A stretch of DNA of 64,000 nt. It comes from Actinomycetales bacterium. GTDB lineage: Bacteria; Actinomycetota; Actinomycetes; Actinomycetales; Dermatophilaceae. The translations under genes were made by a program, and so were the position numbers. This document shows positions 35,552 to 44,993 of this stretch, piece after piece. The notes below the pieces were generated by a model that saw only the letters and a list, made by a program, of their open reading frames with translations, did not search any database and was not told the DNA's origin. The stretch's first letter is position 1; every line of letters begins with the position of its first letter. The DNA lies in the NCBI GenBank assembly GCA_016711095.1, contig JADJTP010000003.1:558001-622000 (forward strand), in the 5' to 3' direction.

Positions 35552-36486
35552 CTATCCTCGCCCTCATCTGGCAGGTCGCCGTCGCGACCGCCCTCACCCC
35601 GCTGCTCATCGGCGTGATGCGCCAAGTGCGAGCAAGGCTGGAGGGCCGAGTCGGCGCGGGGGCAGGCCAGCCGTGGCGCGACCTGCGCAAGCTCTTCGCC
35701 AAGGAGCCGCTCGTCGCCAAAGGTGCGGGACCGGTGATGTCGCGCGGTCCGCTCGTCCTCGCCGCCAGCAGCCTGCTCGTGTGCACGCTCATGCCGCTCA
35801 TCAGCACCGACAGCCTGCCGTGGGTTCCCGACGATCTCTTCGTCGTGGTCGGTGTTCTGCTCGTCGGCACAGTCGCGCTGGCCCTGCTCGGACTCGAATC
35901 GGGCACCGCCTTCGGGGGCATGGGGTCCAGCCGGCACATGATGATCGCCGCGCTCGTCGAGCCCACTGTCCTGGTCGCCGTCTATGCCGTCTCGGTGCCC
36001 GTCGAGACGACGGCCCTGTCGGCCATCGTGGAGGCCAGGATCGCCGACCCGGCGACGGTCATCTCCCCCGTGAGCCTGTTGGCGCTGGTCGCCCTGGGCA
36101 TCGTCGTCGTCGCGGAGACCGGCCGGTTGCCCGTCGACAACCCGTCGACCCACCTGGAGTTGACGATGATCCACGAGGCGATGGTGCTCGAGAGCAGCGG
36201 CCGCGACCTCGCCTGGCTGGAGTTGGGATCGTGGCTGCGGCTCACGGCTCTGCTCGGGCTCGTCGTCAACCTGGCCGTCCCGTGGGGCATCGCCACCGAC
36301 TCGACCGTGCCCGCGTTGCTCGGCGGAGCCGTTGCCGTTGCCGTCAAGCTGCTCGCGGCCGGGGCGGTCATCGCCGCCTTCGAGGTGTTCCTTGCCAAGG
36401 TGCGTCTCTTCCGGGTCCCCGAGCTGCTCGCCGGCTCGTTCGTGCTCGCCTTCCTGTCCGTCACGGCCTCCTATCTCGTGGCATGA
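35548..36486 (+). CDS. hycD: NuoH/HycD-like membrane subunit
   Basis: A 312-residue membrane subunit related to NuoH, HycD and HyfC. It joins the peripheral Fe-S arm to the membrane arm. Diagnostic stretches are 'VGAGAGQPWRDLRKLFAKEPL', 'ESGTAFGGMGSSRHMMIAALVEPT', 'AETGRLPVDNPSTHLELTMIHEAM' and 'KVRLFRVPELL'. About eight hydrophobic segments. The GTG at 35548 overlaps the last codons of the frameshifted upstream gene (GTGA). That conserved coupling suggests the upstream gene was recently intact. It corresponds to Rv0084. Confidence 0.93.
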   Translation: MTILALIWQVAVATALTPLLIGVMRQVRARLEGRVGAGAGQPWRDLRKLFAKEPLVAKGAGPVMSRGPLVLAASSLLVCTLMPLISTDSLPWVPDDLFVVVGVLLVGTVALALLGLESGTAFGGMGSSRHMMIAALVEPTVLVAVYAVSVPVETTALSAIVEARIADPATVISPVSLLALVALGIVVVAETGRLPVDNPSTHLELTMIHEAMVLESSGRDLAWLELGSWLRLTALLGLVVNLAVPWGIATDSTVPALLGGAVAVAVKLLAAGAVIAAFEVFLAKVRLFRVPELLAGSFVLAFLSVTASYLVA

Positions 36487-36493
36487 GCAGCCG

Positions 36494-37153
36494 ATGACCG
36501 AAACCCTGTTCGCACAGACCGTCGCTGCCGCCACGGGACTGTTGCTGCTCACCGCGATCCTGCAGGTCTGGCGGCGCTCGACCGAGGCCTCGGCCCGGCT
36601 GCTCGCTCTCCAAGGACTGGCCCTCGCCGTGCTCGTCGGGGCGATCGGGCTCGCCGACGGGGCCTTCGAACTTGTCGCGGTAGCCGGGCTGGTCCTAGCC
36701 CTCAAGGCCGTCGCGCTGCCGTGGGCACTGACCCGCACGATCGCGCGCTCGGGCAACCGCGGCGAGGACTCCCCCCGCGTCAACCCGGTCAGTGGACTGC
36801 TCGCCGCCGCAGCGCTGGCCACCCTCGCGTATGCCGTGAGCCGACCTCTGCTCGCACTCGACAGCGGGCCGGCCACGCACGCCGTGCCGGCCGGGCTCAC
36901 CCTCGTGCTCGTCGGTTTCCTCGTGCTGCTCACCCGGCACCAGGCCGTGTCACAGGTCATCGGCTTCCTCGTCCTGGACAACGGGATCGCCACCGTCGCC
37001 TTCCTCACCGCCGGCGGGGTCCCCTTGGTCGTCGAGCTCGGCGTTCTGCTGGATGTCGTGCTCGTCGTCTTCATCCTGCGGATCCTGTCCGCACGCCTGG
37101 AGCTGGCCCACGGTGAGGTCGATCTGCACGAGCTTCGCGAGTTGAGGGACTGA
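36494..37153 (+). CDS. HyfE/HycP-like membrane subunit
   Basis: A 219-residue hydrophobic protein with six to seven membrane segments, NuoK-like in its second half ('TRHQAVSQVIGFLVLDNGIATVAFLTAGGVPLVVELGVLLDVVLVVFI'). It resembles HyfE and the mycobacterial HycP (Rv0085). It probably lines part of the ion path. The ATG at 36494 opens with 'MTETLFAQT', and its TGA overlaps the next ATG by one base (TGATG). Confidence 0.88.
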   Translation: MTETLFAQTVAAATGLLLLTAILQVWRRSTEASARLLALQGLALAVLVGAIGLADGAFELVAVAGLVLALKAVALPWALTRTIARSGNRGEDSPRVNPVSGLLAAAALATLAYAVSRPLLALDSGPATHAVPAGLTLVLVGFLVLLTRHQAVSQVIGFLVLDNGIATVAFLTAGGVPLVVELGVLLDVVLVVFILRILSARLELAHGEVDLHELRELRD

Positions 37154-38598
37154 TGGGCGCGATGCTCTGGCTGCCGGTGCTCGTCCCGGTCGCGCTCGGG
37201 GCGCTCGCCGCCGCGGGCAGAGGCGCTCCCTGGACCCGTCTGCTCGACCTCGTGGCCGCCCTGACCATCCTCGCCACCGGTCTCGTCCTGCTCACCGGCA
37301 CCCTCAGCGCACCGTACGCCGCATCCGCGGCCGGTGGGCTGCTGCGGGCCGACGCGCTCACGGCATACCTGGTGGTGACCATCGGCGCGGTTGCCACCGT
37401 CGCGCTGTGGGGCGCACTCTCAACACCCGGCACCGCCGACGGTTGGTTCACGGCCCTCGTCTGCCTCTTCCTCGCGGCGATGAGCCTGGCCGTGCTCGCC
37501 GACAACCTCGGCGTGCTCTGGGTCGCCATCGAGGCGACGACGATCACGACGGCTTTCCTCGTCGGCTATCACCCGGGTCGCGCCCCGCTGGAAGCTGCGT
37601 GGAAATACGTCGTGCTCGGCTCGGTCGGCGTCGCCATCGCATTCCTGGGCATCGTCGTGCTCTATGCGACGAGCCGTGCCGCGGGGGCGCCCACCCTGTC
37701 GTGGGTGGAGCTCGTCGCTCTCGCTCCGCGGCTCGACCCGGAGGCGGCCAAGCTCGGCGTCGCCCTGACCATCCTCGGGCTGGCGACCAAGGCTGGGCTC
37801 GCACCGATGCACAGCTGGCTGCCCGACGCCCACAGTCAGGCCCCCGCACCGGTCTCGGGGCTGATGTCCGGGGTCTTGTTGTCGGTCGCCCTGTATGCCG
37901 TGATGCGCGTCGGCGTCATCGGTGACCTGGCCCTCGGGACCGGCTTCGTCCGCGGCCTGCTGCTCGCCCTCGGACTACTGTCCCTCGCGGTCGCGGCCGC
38001 ATTGATGTTCACCCAGCGCGACTACAAACGCCTGCTGGCATATTCGAGCATCGAGCACATGGGCCTGATGGCCATCGGCGTGGCCATCGGCGGGCCGCTG
38101 GCCACGACCGCGGTGCTCGTCCACATGCTCGGCCACGGGCTGATCAAGGCAGCCCTGTTCGTCCAGGCCGGGCGCATCCTGGCCTCCGAGGGCAGCACCC
38201 GGATCGGGGACGTCACCGGGCTGCTGGCGCGCCGGCCCGATTTGGCCGGGCCCTTCCTTGCCGGCGGTGCGGCACTGCTCGGGCTGCCGCCGTTCGCGCT
38301 CTTCTTCACTGAGGTTGCCCTCGTCGTCGCCGGGTGGCAGGCCGGCCTCTGGGCACCGATGGCGCTCGTGCTCGCCCTGCTGCTGCTGGCGTTCGCCGGG
38401 ATGTCACGCCAGCTCGTCCGGATGACACTCGGTGCCGGGGGGAGAAGCTTGGACGAGCCCGCGTCCGCGCGTCTCAGTCGCGGCGCGCTGGCACCCGTGC
38501 TGGCGGCCCTCGTCGTGGCCGCCGGGCTCGCGGCCCTCGCCGTTCCACTGTCCGGTGCGCTTGGCTCGGCCGTCGAATCCCTGGCGGTGCTCCGATGA
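37153..38598 (+). CDS. HyfF/HycQ-like antiporter-type subunit
   Basis: A 481-residue NuoL/M/N-like subunit with about 14 membrane segments. Key stretches are 'LLGVLWVAIEAT'-like helix ('NLGVLWVAIEATTITTAFLVGY'), 'ATKAGLAPMHSWLPDAHSQAPAPVSGLMSG' and 'LLAYSSIEHMGLM'. These carry the Lys/Glu/His residues that shuttle protons in the family. It corresponds to Rv0086. Overlaps upstream (TGATG) and downstream (ATGA) keep it within the same translational unit. Confidence 0.93.
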   Translation: MGAMLWLPVLVPVALGALAAAGRGAPWTRLLDLVAALTILATGLVLLTGTLSAPYAASAAGGLLRADALTAYLVVTIGAVATVALWGALSTPGTADGWFTALVCLFLAAMSLAVLADNLGVLWVAIEATTITTAFLVGYHPGRAPLEAAWKYVVLGSVGVAIAFLGIVVLYATSRAAGAPTLSWVELVALAPRLDPEAAKLGVALTILGLATKAGLAPMHSWLPDAHSQAPAPVSGLMSGVLLSVALYAVMRVGVIGDLALGTGFVRGLLLALGLLSLAVAAALMFTQRDYKRLLAYSSIEHMGLMAIGVAIGGPLATTAVLVHMLGHGLIKAALFVQAGRILASEGSTRIGDVTGLLARRPDLAGPFLAGGAALLGLPPFALFFTEVALVVAGWQAGLWAPMALVLALLLLAFAGMSRQLVRMTLGAGGRSLDEPASARLSRGALAPVLAALVVAAGLAALAVPLSGALGSAVESLAVLR

Positions 38599-40163
38599 CC
38601 CGCCTGCACCCCACCCCTTCGCACGAGATCGCTGCGGCCGATCTGCATGGCGCCGTCGCCGAACTGCTGGGAGAGGGCTGGCGGCTCGCCCTCGTCGCAG
38701 GCCATGACGACCCCGATGCCCTGCGGGTCGTGCAGCTGTGGTTGCGACCGGTCGGCGAGCGCCGAGAGATCGTGGTTCGGGTGTCGCACGAGGACCCCCG
38801 GTTGCCCACGCTCGCGGACGTGTCTTTCCCGGCGGGGCGCTTCGAACGCGAGCTGCTCGACCTCTTCGGCATCCATCCCGAGGGCCACCCGATGCCGCAG
38901 CGACTGGTCCGGCACGCCCACTGGCCCAATGGCTGGCATCCGATGCGCCGCGACGCCGCCGCCGACCCTGTCTTCGACGACGACCTGGGATCGTTCCCCT
39001 TTCTGCAGGTCGCCGGCGACGGGGTCTACGAGATCCCCGTCGGGCCGATTCACGCCGGGCTCATCGAGCCGGGCCACTTCCGGTTCTCGGTCGTCGGGGA
39101 GACCATCCTGCGGATGAAGGCCAGGCTGTGGTTCGTGCACCGGGGCATGGAGCGGCTCTTCCAGGGCCGCACCCCCGAGGCTGCGATCGAGCTCGCCGAG
39201 CGGGTCAGTGGAGACACCGCGGTCGGCCACACCCTGGCCTTCGTCCAGGCCGTCGAGGACGCACTGGCCGTCAAGGTCGACCCGGAGACAGCCGCGCGGC
39301 GAGCCCTGCTGCTCGAGCTGGAACGGCTCTACAATCACGTGTCCGACCTGGGGGCGATGGCTAACGACGTGGGCTTCGGGATCCCCCACATCCATGCACA
39401 GCGGCTGCGCGAATCGCTGCTGCGCCACAACGCCGCGCTGACCGGCCACCGGCTGCTGCGCGGGGCAATCGGGGTCGGCACAGCCCGTCTGCAGTGCGAG
39501 CCGGACCTGTCACTCATCGCCTCGGTGGCCGCCGAAGTCGTCGAGCTCGCCGCGCTCACCCTCGGGCACTCCGTGGTCCTGGACCGATTCACCAGGACCG
39601 GAGCGTTGCCTGCCGAGCAGGCTCGCGCGATCGGGGTCCTCGGCTATGTCGCCCGCGCGAGCGGGGTGAGCATCGATGCGCGCGCCGACCATCCGAGCGC
39701 CGACCTCGGTCCCGACTTCGTCCCGATCACCGAAACCTCTGCAGACGTCAGAGCCCGGTATGCCGTGCGCGCCAGGGAGTTTGCCTCCAGCGCTCTGCTC
39801 GTTCCCCGGCTCACCAGGCTTGCCGCGGCGGGAGGGCTCGGCCGCTCCGAGACCCAACCGGGCCCGGGCCGCAGCCTGCCGGAGGTGGACCCCCGAGGGG
39901 GCGAGGCGCGACCGACTGCTGCCGAGCCGAGGCGTCCGGTGGGTGGGCCGTGTGCCGGGGTGGGAGTCGTCGAGGCGTGGCGAGGCACCCTCTGCCACCG
40001 GGTCGAGTTGGCCGAGGACGGCACCCTGTCGCGGGTCAAGATCGTCGACCCGAGCTTCTTCAGCTGGCCGGCGATGCCGGTCGCTCTCGCCGACACGATC
40101 GTCCCGGACTTCCCGCTGGTCAACAAGAGCTTCAACCAGTCCTACGCCGGCAACGATCTCTAG
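38595..40163 (+). CDS. hycE: HycE/NuoCD-like large subunit without Ni ligands
   Basis: A 522-residue fusion of a NuoC-like domain (about 1-140) and a NuoD/[NiFe]-hydrogenase large-subunit domain. Where hydrogenases have the L1 CxxC, this protein reads 'ERVSGDTAVGHTL', and the C-terminal DPCxxC is replaced by 'DPSFFSWPAM'. All four Ni-binding cysteines are therefore absent, and H2 chemistry is not expected. It resembles Rv0087 in position. A Gly/Pro/Arg-rich insert (about 415-455, 'SETQPGPGRSLPEVDPRGG') breaks the domain near its end. Its role as the catalytic or docking subunit of an energy-converting hydrogenase-related complex is inferred. Confidence 0.9.
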   Translation: MTRLHPTPSHEIAAADLHGAVAELLGEGWRLALVAGHDDPDALRVVQLWLRPVGERREIVVRVSHEDPRLPTLADVSFPAGRFERELLDLFGIHPEGHPMPQRLVRHAHWPNGWHPMRRDAAADPVFDDDLGSFPFLQVAGDGVYEIPVGPIHAGLIEPGHFRFSVVGETILRMKARLWFVHRGMERLFQGRTPEAAIELAERVSGDTAVGHTLAFVQAVEDALAVKVDPETAARRALLLELERLYNHVSDLGAMANDVGFGIPHIHAQRLRESLLRHNAALTGHRLLRGAIGVGTARLQCEPDLSLIASVAAEVVELAALTLGHSVVLDRFTRTGALPAEQARAIGVLGYVARASGVSIDARADHPSADLGPDFVPITETSADVRARYAVRAREFASSALLVPRLTRLAAAGGLGRSETQPGPGRSLPEVDPRGGEARPTAAEPRRPVGGPCAGVGVVEAWRGTLCHRVELAEDGTLSRVKIVDPSFFSWPAMPVALADTIVPDFPLVNKSFNQSYAGNDL

Positions 40164-40237
40164 GAAGTCCGGCCCGATCTCCAGGGAGTCCGGCAGGCCG
40201 CCTGTTGGGTCCGCTGACGCGGACGACCCCCCCCCGG

Positions 40238-40304
40238 CTATTCGGAGGTTCCGTTCCTGATCGGGGGGACGAACCCTCCGAACAGGGCCGTAACCTCCGA
40301 ATAG
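40238..40304 (+). terminator. Inverted repeat after the hydrogenase-like operon
   Basis: CTATTCGGAGGTT (40238-40250) pairs perfectly with AACCTCCGAATAG (40292-40304). The flanks extend it: nine Cs (40227-40235) against AGAGGGGGG (40304-40312). A third copy of the core (GAACCCTCCGAAC, 40271-40283) lies in the loop. Position suggests an operon terminator, but there is no U-tract. Confidence 0.6.
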
Positions 40305-40394
40305 AGGGGGGTGGGGCCGGCGGCGCGGCGGCATACCTGAGGGTTTGCTGACACGGCTGTCGGGGCCGCGCGACCGGGCCTTTAGGCTGTGCCG

Positions 40395-43300
40395 GTGACC
40401 CGCCTGACGGCCCTGAGCCTGCGTAACCGCACAGTCGTGCTCCTCGTCTGTTTCATCCTGGTCGGGCTGGGAGTCTTCGCCAGCGGCAGTCTCAAGCAGG
40501 AGCTCATTCCGTCCATCGAGACCCCGGCGGCGACCATCGTGTCCGTGCTCCCGGGCGCCGCTCCCGAGGTCGTCGAGCGCGAGGTGAGCCGGCCGGTCGA
40601 GGACGCAGCCAAGGCCGTCTCCGGCGTCACGAGGGTCACCTCACGCAGCGCCAGTGCGATCTCGACGGTGCGCGTCGAGTGGGAGTTCGGCACCGGGTCG
40701 GACAAGGTGCTCGCCGATCTGCGCTCGGCCATCGACGGCATCCAGGGCCGTCTCCCGACCGACACCGACCCGCAAGTCGTCGCCGGTCGCTTTGACGACG
40801 TGCCGATCATCGTCCTGGCCGTGGCCTCCGACGAGGATAACGCCGAGGTGGCTCGCAAGCTCAAGGAGATCGTCGCAGCCAAGCTCAAGACCTTGCCCGG
40901 GGTGCGCGAGGTCGCGATCCGCGGCGAGGTCAGTCGGCGGGTCGTCATCACCCTGCGCCCCGACGACGTCACAGCGCTCGGGGTGGAGACCTCGACGCTC
41001 GGGCAGGTGTTTGCCGCGAGCGGCATCGCCGTGCCGGCTGGGTCGCTCCCCGCGGGCGGCACAACGCTGGACATCGAGGTCGGACGCACCTTGGGCAGCG
41101 TCGAAGACATCGCCGCGATCCAGGTCCAGGGCACCGATGGTCCGACCGCGCTGGGGTCCATCGCGACGGTGCGGATGGAGCCCGTCGAGACGACGTCGAT
41201 CAGCCGCTCCAACGGGCAGCCCTCGCTGACCATCGCGGTGACCAAGGAGCAAACCGGCAACACGGTGGCCGTCTCACAGGCCGTCCGCGCCGAGTTGCCG
41301 GCTCTCATGGCGCGGGTCGGCGGGGGCGCGAGCTATTCCACCGTCTTCGACCAGGCGCCCTACATCGAGGACTCGGTGCACGATCTCACCGTCGAGGGCC
41401 TGCTCGGGCTCTTCTTCGCCGTGGTCGTCATCCTCGTCTTCCTCGCCTCCGTGCGTTCGACGGTCATCACGGCGATCTCGATTCCGCTGTCGCTGCTCAT
41501 CGCGATGATCGGTCTCTGGACCGGGTCGTACACCCTCAACATCCTCACCCTCGGCGCTCTCACCGTCGCCATCGGCCGGGTCGTCGACGACTCGATCGTC
41601 GTCATCGAGAACATCAAACGCCATCAAGGCATCGGCGAGGTCGGGACGGTCTCGATCATCCGGGCCGTGCGCGAGGTCGCCGGCGCGGTGACCTCATCGA
41701 CGCTGACAACGGTCGCGGTCTTCCTGCCGATCGGGCTGGTGTCGGGGCAGACCGGCGAGCTCTTCCGGCCCTTTGCGATGACCGTGACGATCGCCCTGCT
41801 CGCCTCGTTGTTCGTCTCGCTCACGGTGGTGCCCGTGCTCGCGTCGTGGTTCATGCGCGAGCGCCCCGGCAACGCCGAGCCGGCGGCATCCGAGCACGCC
41901 GGTATGCCGCACGAGGTCGAGACCACCGCGCTGCAGCGGGCCTATCTGCCGACGCTGCGCTTCGCGCTCAGCCATCGGGCGGTCACCCTCGTGCTTGCCT
42001 TCCTCCTCTTCGCCGCCACGATCGCCCTCGCACCGCGGCTCAAGACCGACTTCCTCGGCAGCATGGGGGCCAGCACCCTGCGGGTCGTGCAGGAGATGCC
42101 TTCCGGCACCTCGCTGGCCCAGACCGATGCCGCGAGCAAGCGGATCGAGCAGGTCATCGCGGCCGAGCCGACCGTGCTGTCCTATACGACGACGGTGGGC
42201 GGCGACCCGTCGAGAGTGTTCTTCGGCACGGTGGCCGGACCGAACCAGTCCTCGATCTCGGTCACCCTGCAGTCGGGGTCGGACGGCGCCGTCGTCGGCG
42301 ACCGGCTCCGCGCGGCCCTGGGCGCCCTGCCCGATGTCGGCACCGTCGAGGTGGTCGGGACGCAAGCCGAAAGCGACGTCGCCCTCGTCGTCGAAGGCGC
42401 GGAATCCGAGGGCTTGCGCACGGCCAGCGATCAGGTGGCCGAGGCGCTGGCCACAGTGCCGGGGATCCGCAACGTCCGCACGGACCTCACCGACGCGAAG
42501 TCGATGCTCAAGGTCACCGTCGACGCGACGGCTGCCGCCCAAGCTGGCATGTTGCAGGCCCAGATCGGTCAGACCGTCACCCAGGCGGTCCAAGGCATAC
42601 GGATCGGCAGCGTGACCATCCAGGACACGACCACCGATGTCGTGCTGCGCTCTGGCGAGCCGGTGACCACGATCGAGGCCCTGCGAGCCCTGCCCCTCCC
42701 GGTGACCCAGAAGCAGACGATCGACGCCCGCAAGGCCGCCGGCACCGCAGTCGAGGACGACCAGAAGGAGATCCAGCGCAAAGCCCAGGCCGATCAGGAC
42801 AAGGCACTCGCCGACCAGATCGCCGCGCTGCGCGACGGCCGGCGCAAGTCCGCCGAGGGAGTGAACACCCTCGTCACCCAGCTCGCGGCGCTCAACCGCC
42901 AGCTCGCCACCATCTCCGCGTTGCCCCCCGATGCCGTACCCGTCACCCCGCCGGACCCGGTGGCCAGCCTCCGGGCCCAGATCGCCCAGCTGCAGAAATC
43001 GCTGGACACCGCCCGAACTCAGCTGGCGGCCACCGACGAGAGTCTGCGGAAGGCGACCGACTCACGGGACAAGACCCTCGCAGCCCGGGCGGACAGCGAG
43101 GCACTGAGCCAGGCCGCCAAGGACGCCCAGACGGCCAAGGCGACACCGATCGTCCTCGACGCGGTGGCCGACGTCACCGAGGTGTCCTCGCCGGCCTCGA
43201 TCGGCCGAGTCGATGGGGTGCGGGCCGCGACGGTGACGGGCACGCCTCCGGCAGGAGATGTCGGCGGGGTGACGTCGGCGATTCAGACCAAGCTGGCCGA

Positions 43301-43934
43301 ACTGTCGCTGCCCGACGGCGTGACAGTGCGGCTGGCGGGGGTGTCTCAGGCCCAGCGCGAATCGTTCTCCCAGCTCGGGGTGACCATGCTGGTGGCGATC
43401 GCGCTCGTCTACCTCATCATGGTGGCGACCTTCCGCTCGCTGCTGCAGCCGCTCATCCTGCTCGTCTCGGTGCCCTTCGCGGCCACCGGAGCGCTCGCCC
43501 TGCTGCTGATCACCGGCACCGCACTGGGCATCCCCGCGATGATCGGTCTGCTCATGCTCATAGGCATCGTCGTGACGAACGCCATCGTGCTCATCGACCT
43601 CGTCAATCAGTTCCGCGAGAGCGGCTCAGGGATCAACGACTCGATCATCAATGGCGCCAGGTTGCGGCTACGCCCGATCGTCATGACGGCGCTCGCGACG
43701 ATCATGGCGCTGCTGCCGATGGGGTTGGGGGTGACCGGCGGCGGGATCTTCATCTCCAAACCGCTGGCCATCGTGGTCATCGGCGGGCTCGTCTCCTCGA
43801 CGGTGCTCACGCTGGTGTTGGTCCCAGTGCTGTATGACATCGTCGAGACGCTGCGTGAGCGGCGACGCTCCCGCCGGTCCGCGCCCGGTGCGTCCGCGCC
43901 CGGTGAGTCCGCGCCCGGTGAGTCAAGGGCTTAG
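40395..43934 (+). CDS. RND-family (HAE1-like) efflux permease with coiled-coil insert
   Basis: A 1179-residue RND pump with twelve membrane segments and two large extracellular loops. It opens 'TRLTALSLRNRTVVLLV', contains the proton-relay motif 'IGRVVDDSIVVIENI' and, in the second half, 'LLMLIGIVVTNAIVLIDLV'. In the second extracellular domain about 143 residues (42715-43145) form a charged, heptad-rich helical hairpin with a Pro-rich turn ('PPDAVPVTPPDP') not found in AcrB-type pumps. The tail repeats APGESAPGES. Start is GTG at 40395 or 40389. No adaptor, channel or regulator gene is adjacent, so substrate is unknown. Confidence 0.9.
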   Translation: MTRLTALSLRNRTVVLLVCFILVGLGVFASGSLKQELIPSIETPAATIVSVLPGAAPEVVEREVSRPVEDAAKAVSGVTRVTSRSASAISTVRVEWEFGTGSDKVLADLRSAIDGIQGRLPTDTDPQVVAGRFDDVPIIVLAVASDEDNAEVARKLKEIVAAKLKTLPGVREVAIRGEVSRRVVITLRPDDVTALGVETSTLGQVFAASGIAVPAGSLPAGGTTLDIEVGRTLGSVEDIAAIQVQGTDGPTALGSIATVRMEPVETTSISRSNGQPSLTIAVTKEQTGNTVAVSQAVRAELPALMARVGGGASYSTVFDQAPYIEDSVHDLTVEGLLGLFFAVVVILVFLASVRSTVITAISIPLSLLIAMIGLWTGSYTLNILTLGALTVAIGRVVDDSIVVIENIKRHQGIGEVGTVSIIRAVREVAGAVTSSTLTTVAVFLPIGLVSGQTGELFRPFAMTVTIALLASLFVSLTVVPVLASWFMRERPGNAEPAASEHAGMPHEVETTALQRAYLPTLRFALSHRAVTLVLAFLLFAATIALAPRLKTDFLGSMGASTLRVVQEMPSGTSLAQTDAASKRIEQVIAAEPTVLSYTTTVGGDPSRVFFGTVAGPNQSSISVTLQSGSDGAVVGDRLRAALGALPDVGTVEVVGTQAESDVALVVEGAESEGLRTASDQVAEALATVPGIRNVRTDLTDAKSMLKVTVDATAAAQAGMLQAQIGQTVTQAVQGIRIGSVTIQDTTTDVVLRSGEPVTTIEALRALPLPVTQKQTIDARKAAGTAVEDDQKEIQRKAQADQDKALADQIAALRDGRRKSAEGVNTLVTQLAALNRQLATISALPPDAVPVTPPDPVASLRAQIAQLQKSLDTARTQLAATDESLRKATDSRDKTLAARADSEALSQAAKDAQTAKATPIVLDAVADVTEVSSPASIGRVDGVRAATVTGTPPAGDVGGVTSAIQTKLAELSLPDGVTVRLAGVSQAQRESFSQLGVTMLVAIALVYLIMVATFRSLLQPLILLVSVPFAATGALALLLITGTALGIPAMIGLLMLIGIVVTNAIVLIDLVNQFRESGSGINDSIINGARLRLRPIVMTALATIMALLPMGLGVTGGGIFISKPLAIVVIGGLVSSTVLTLVLVPVLYDIVETLRERRRSRRSAPGASAPGESAPGESRA

Positions 43935-43994
43935 TCCGCGACCAAGGAGGCGCCCGCGCTCGGCTGATTCGCCCGGCAGCCTCGCCGGAGGCAA

Positions 43995-44993
43995 CTACAG
44001 CCGTATGCCGGTCTCCGCCGCCACCCAGCGCCACAGGGCATGGCGATCGGCATCGGTGGTGCGGGTGCGGGCCAGATAGTTCGTCGGGCGTTCCTGCCGG
44101 TCGTGCCACAGCGTGCCGCCGGCCGGCCGAGGGTCGGTGGCGACCAGCCACGTGGTCGTGTCGACGCCCGCATCGCCGCGCCTCAGCAGCGGCTTCATCA
44201 CGGTGTCGAAGCCGGGCAGCGACGAACTCACCCCGGGAGTGGCAGCCCAACCGGGGTGCGTCGCATAGACGGCGGCGCCCGCTGATCCCCAACGCTCCTG
44301 CAGGATCGCCAGCAACTCGACCTGGGCACGCTTGCTGCGAGCGTAGGCGACCGCCCCGCGATAGGGCTGCTCGTGGTAGCCCACGTCGTCGGCCCTCAGA
44401 CGCTGGGTATACATGCCCCCCGAGGTCACCAAGACGATCCGTGCGTCGCCCGCGAGCGCGGGCCGCAGACCCTCGGTCATGAGGACCGGGCCGAGGACGT
44501 GGACGGCCATGGTCAGTTCGTGGCCTCGGCCGTCCTCCTGTCGGGTCGCGGGCAGCAGGCCGGCGTTGTGGATCAGCCCAGACAACTTGACTCCGCTGTC
44601 CCGGAAGGCCTCGGTGAAACTCCGCACGCTGTCGGTATCGGCGACATCGCAGAGCCACACGGTGCACGAGTCGGGGCGACCGATCTCCGCGCTCACCGAC
44701 CGGGCGACCGCATCGCCCTTCTCGGCGTTGCGGACGATGAGATGCACCTGCGCACCGAGGGCGGCGAGCTCGCGTGCCGTCTGCGTGCCCAGGCCCGATG
44801 TTGCCCCGGTCACGGCGACATCCTTGCCTCGCAGGGCGGCCGGCGGCGGGTCGGCGGGCCAGCCCGGCAACCGCCGGCGCACCGCGTGACCGATCGCGCT
44901 GTAGCCGAGCACGACGCTGCGGTCCAGCGCGGTGTCGAGGGCCGCCCCGACGGTGGCACCCAGCGAGCGGCCGCCCCCGCGGCCTGGCTTCAC
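43995..44993 (-). CDS. SDR oxidoreductase (last gene of the light-type operon)
   Basis: A 332-residue short-chain dehydrogenase with TGATSGLG nucleotide loop, 'LIHNAGLL' and the catalytic 'YARSK'. A helical extension of about 55 residues precedes the Rossmann core. It resembles protochlorophyllide-reductase-like/retinol-dehydrogenase-like SDRs that follow CFA-type genes. The substrate is unknown. Its GTG overlaps the stop of the SRPBCC gene (GTGA), making it the fourth gene of a coupled operon divergent from carH. Confidence 0.85.
   Translation of the reverse strand: MKPGRGGGRSLGATVGAALDTALDRSVVLGYSAIGHAVRRRLPGWPADPPPAALRGKDVAVTGATSGLGTQTARELAALGAQVHLIVRNAEKGDAVARSVSAEIGRPDSCTVWLCDVADTDSVRSFTEAFRDSGVKLSGLIHNAGLLPATRQEDGRGHELTMAVHVLGPVLMTEGLRPALAGDARIVLVTSGGMYTQRLRADDVGYHEQPYRGAVAYARSKRAQVELLAILQERWGSAGAAVYATHPGWAATPGVSSSLPGFDTVMKPLLRRGDAGVDTTTWLVATDPRPAGGTLWHDRQERPTNYLARTRTTDADRHALWRWVAAETGIRL

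Noticed and set aside
33541..36486. A single 981-residue HyfB-HycD fusion protein
   Set aside because: The open frame joins two genes only through about 180 residues of Arg/Pro-rich out-of-frame translation. The true HyfB C-terminus lies in the other frame, and HycD has its own overlapping GTG.
35503..37074. 523-residue minus-strand frame across the hydrogenase-like operon
   Set aside because: Antisense to NuoH- and HyfE-like genes whose overlaps and motifs are clear.
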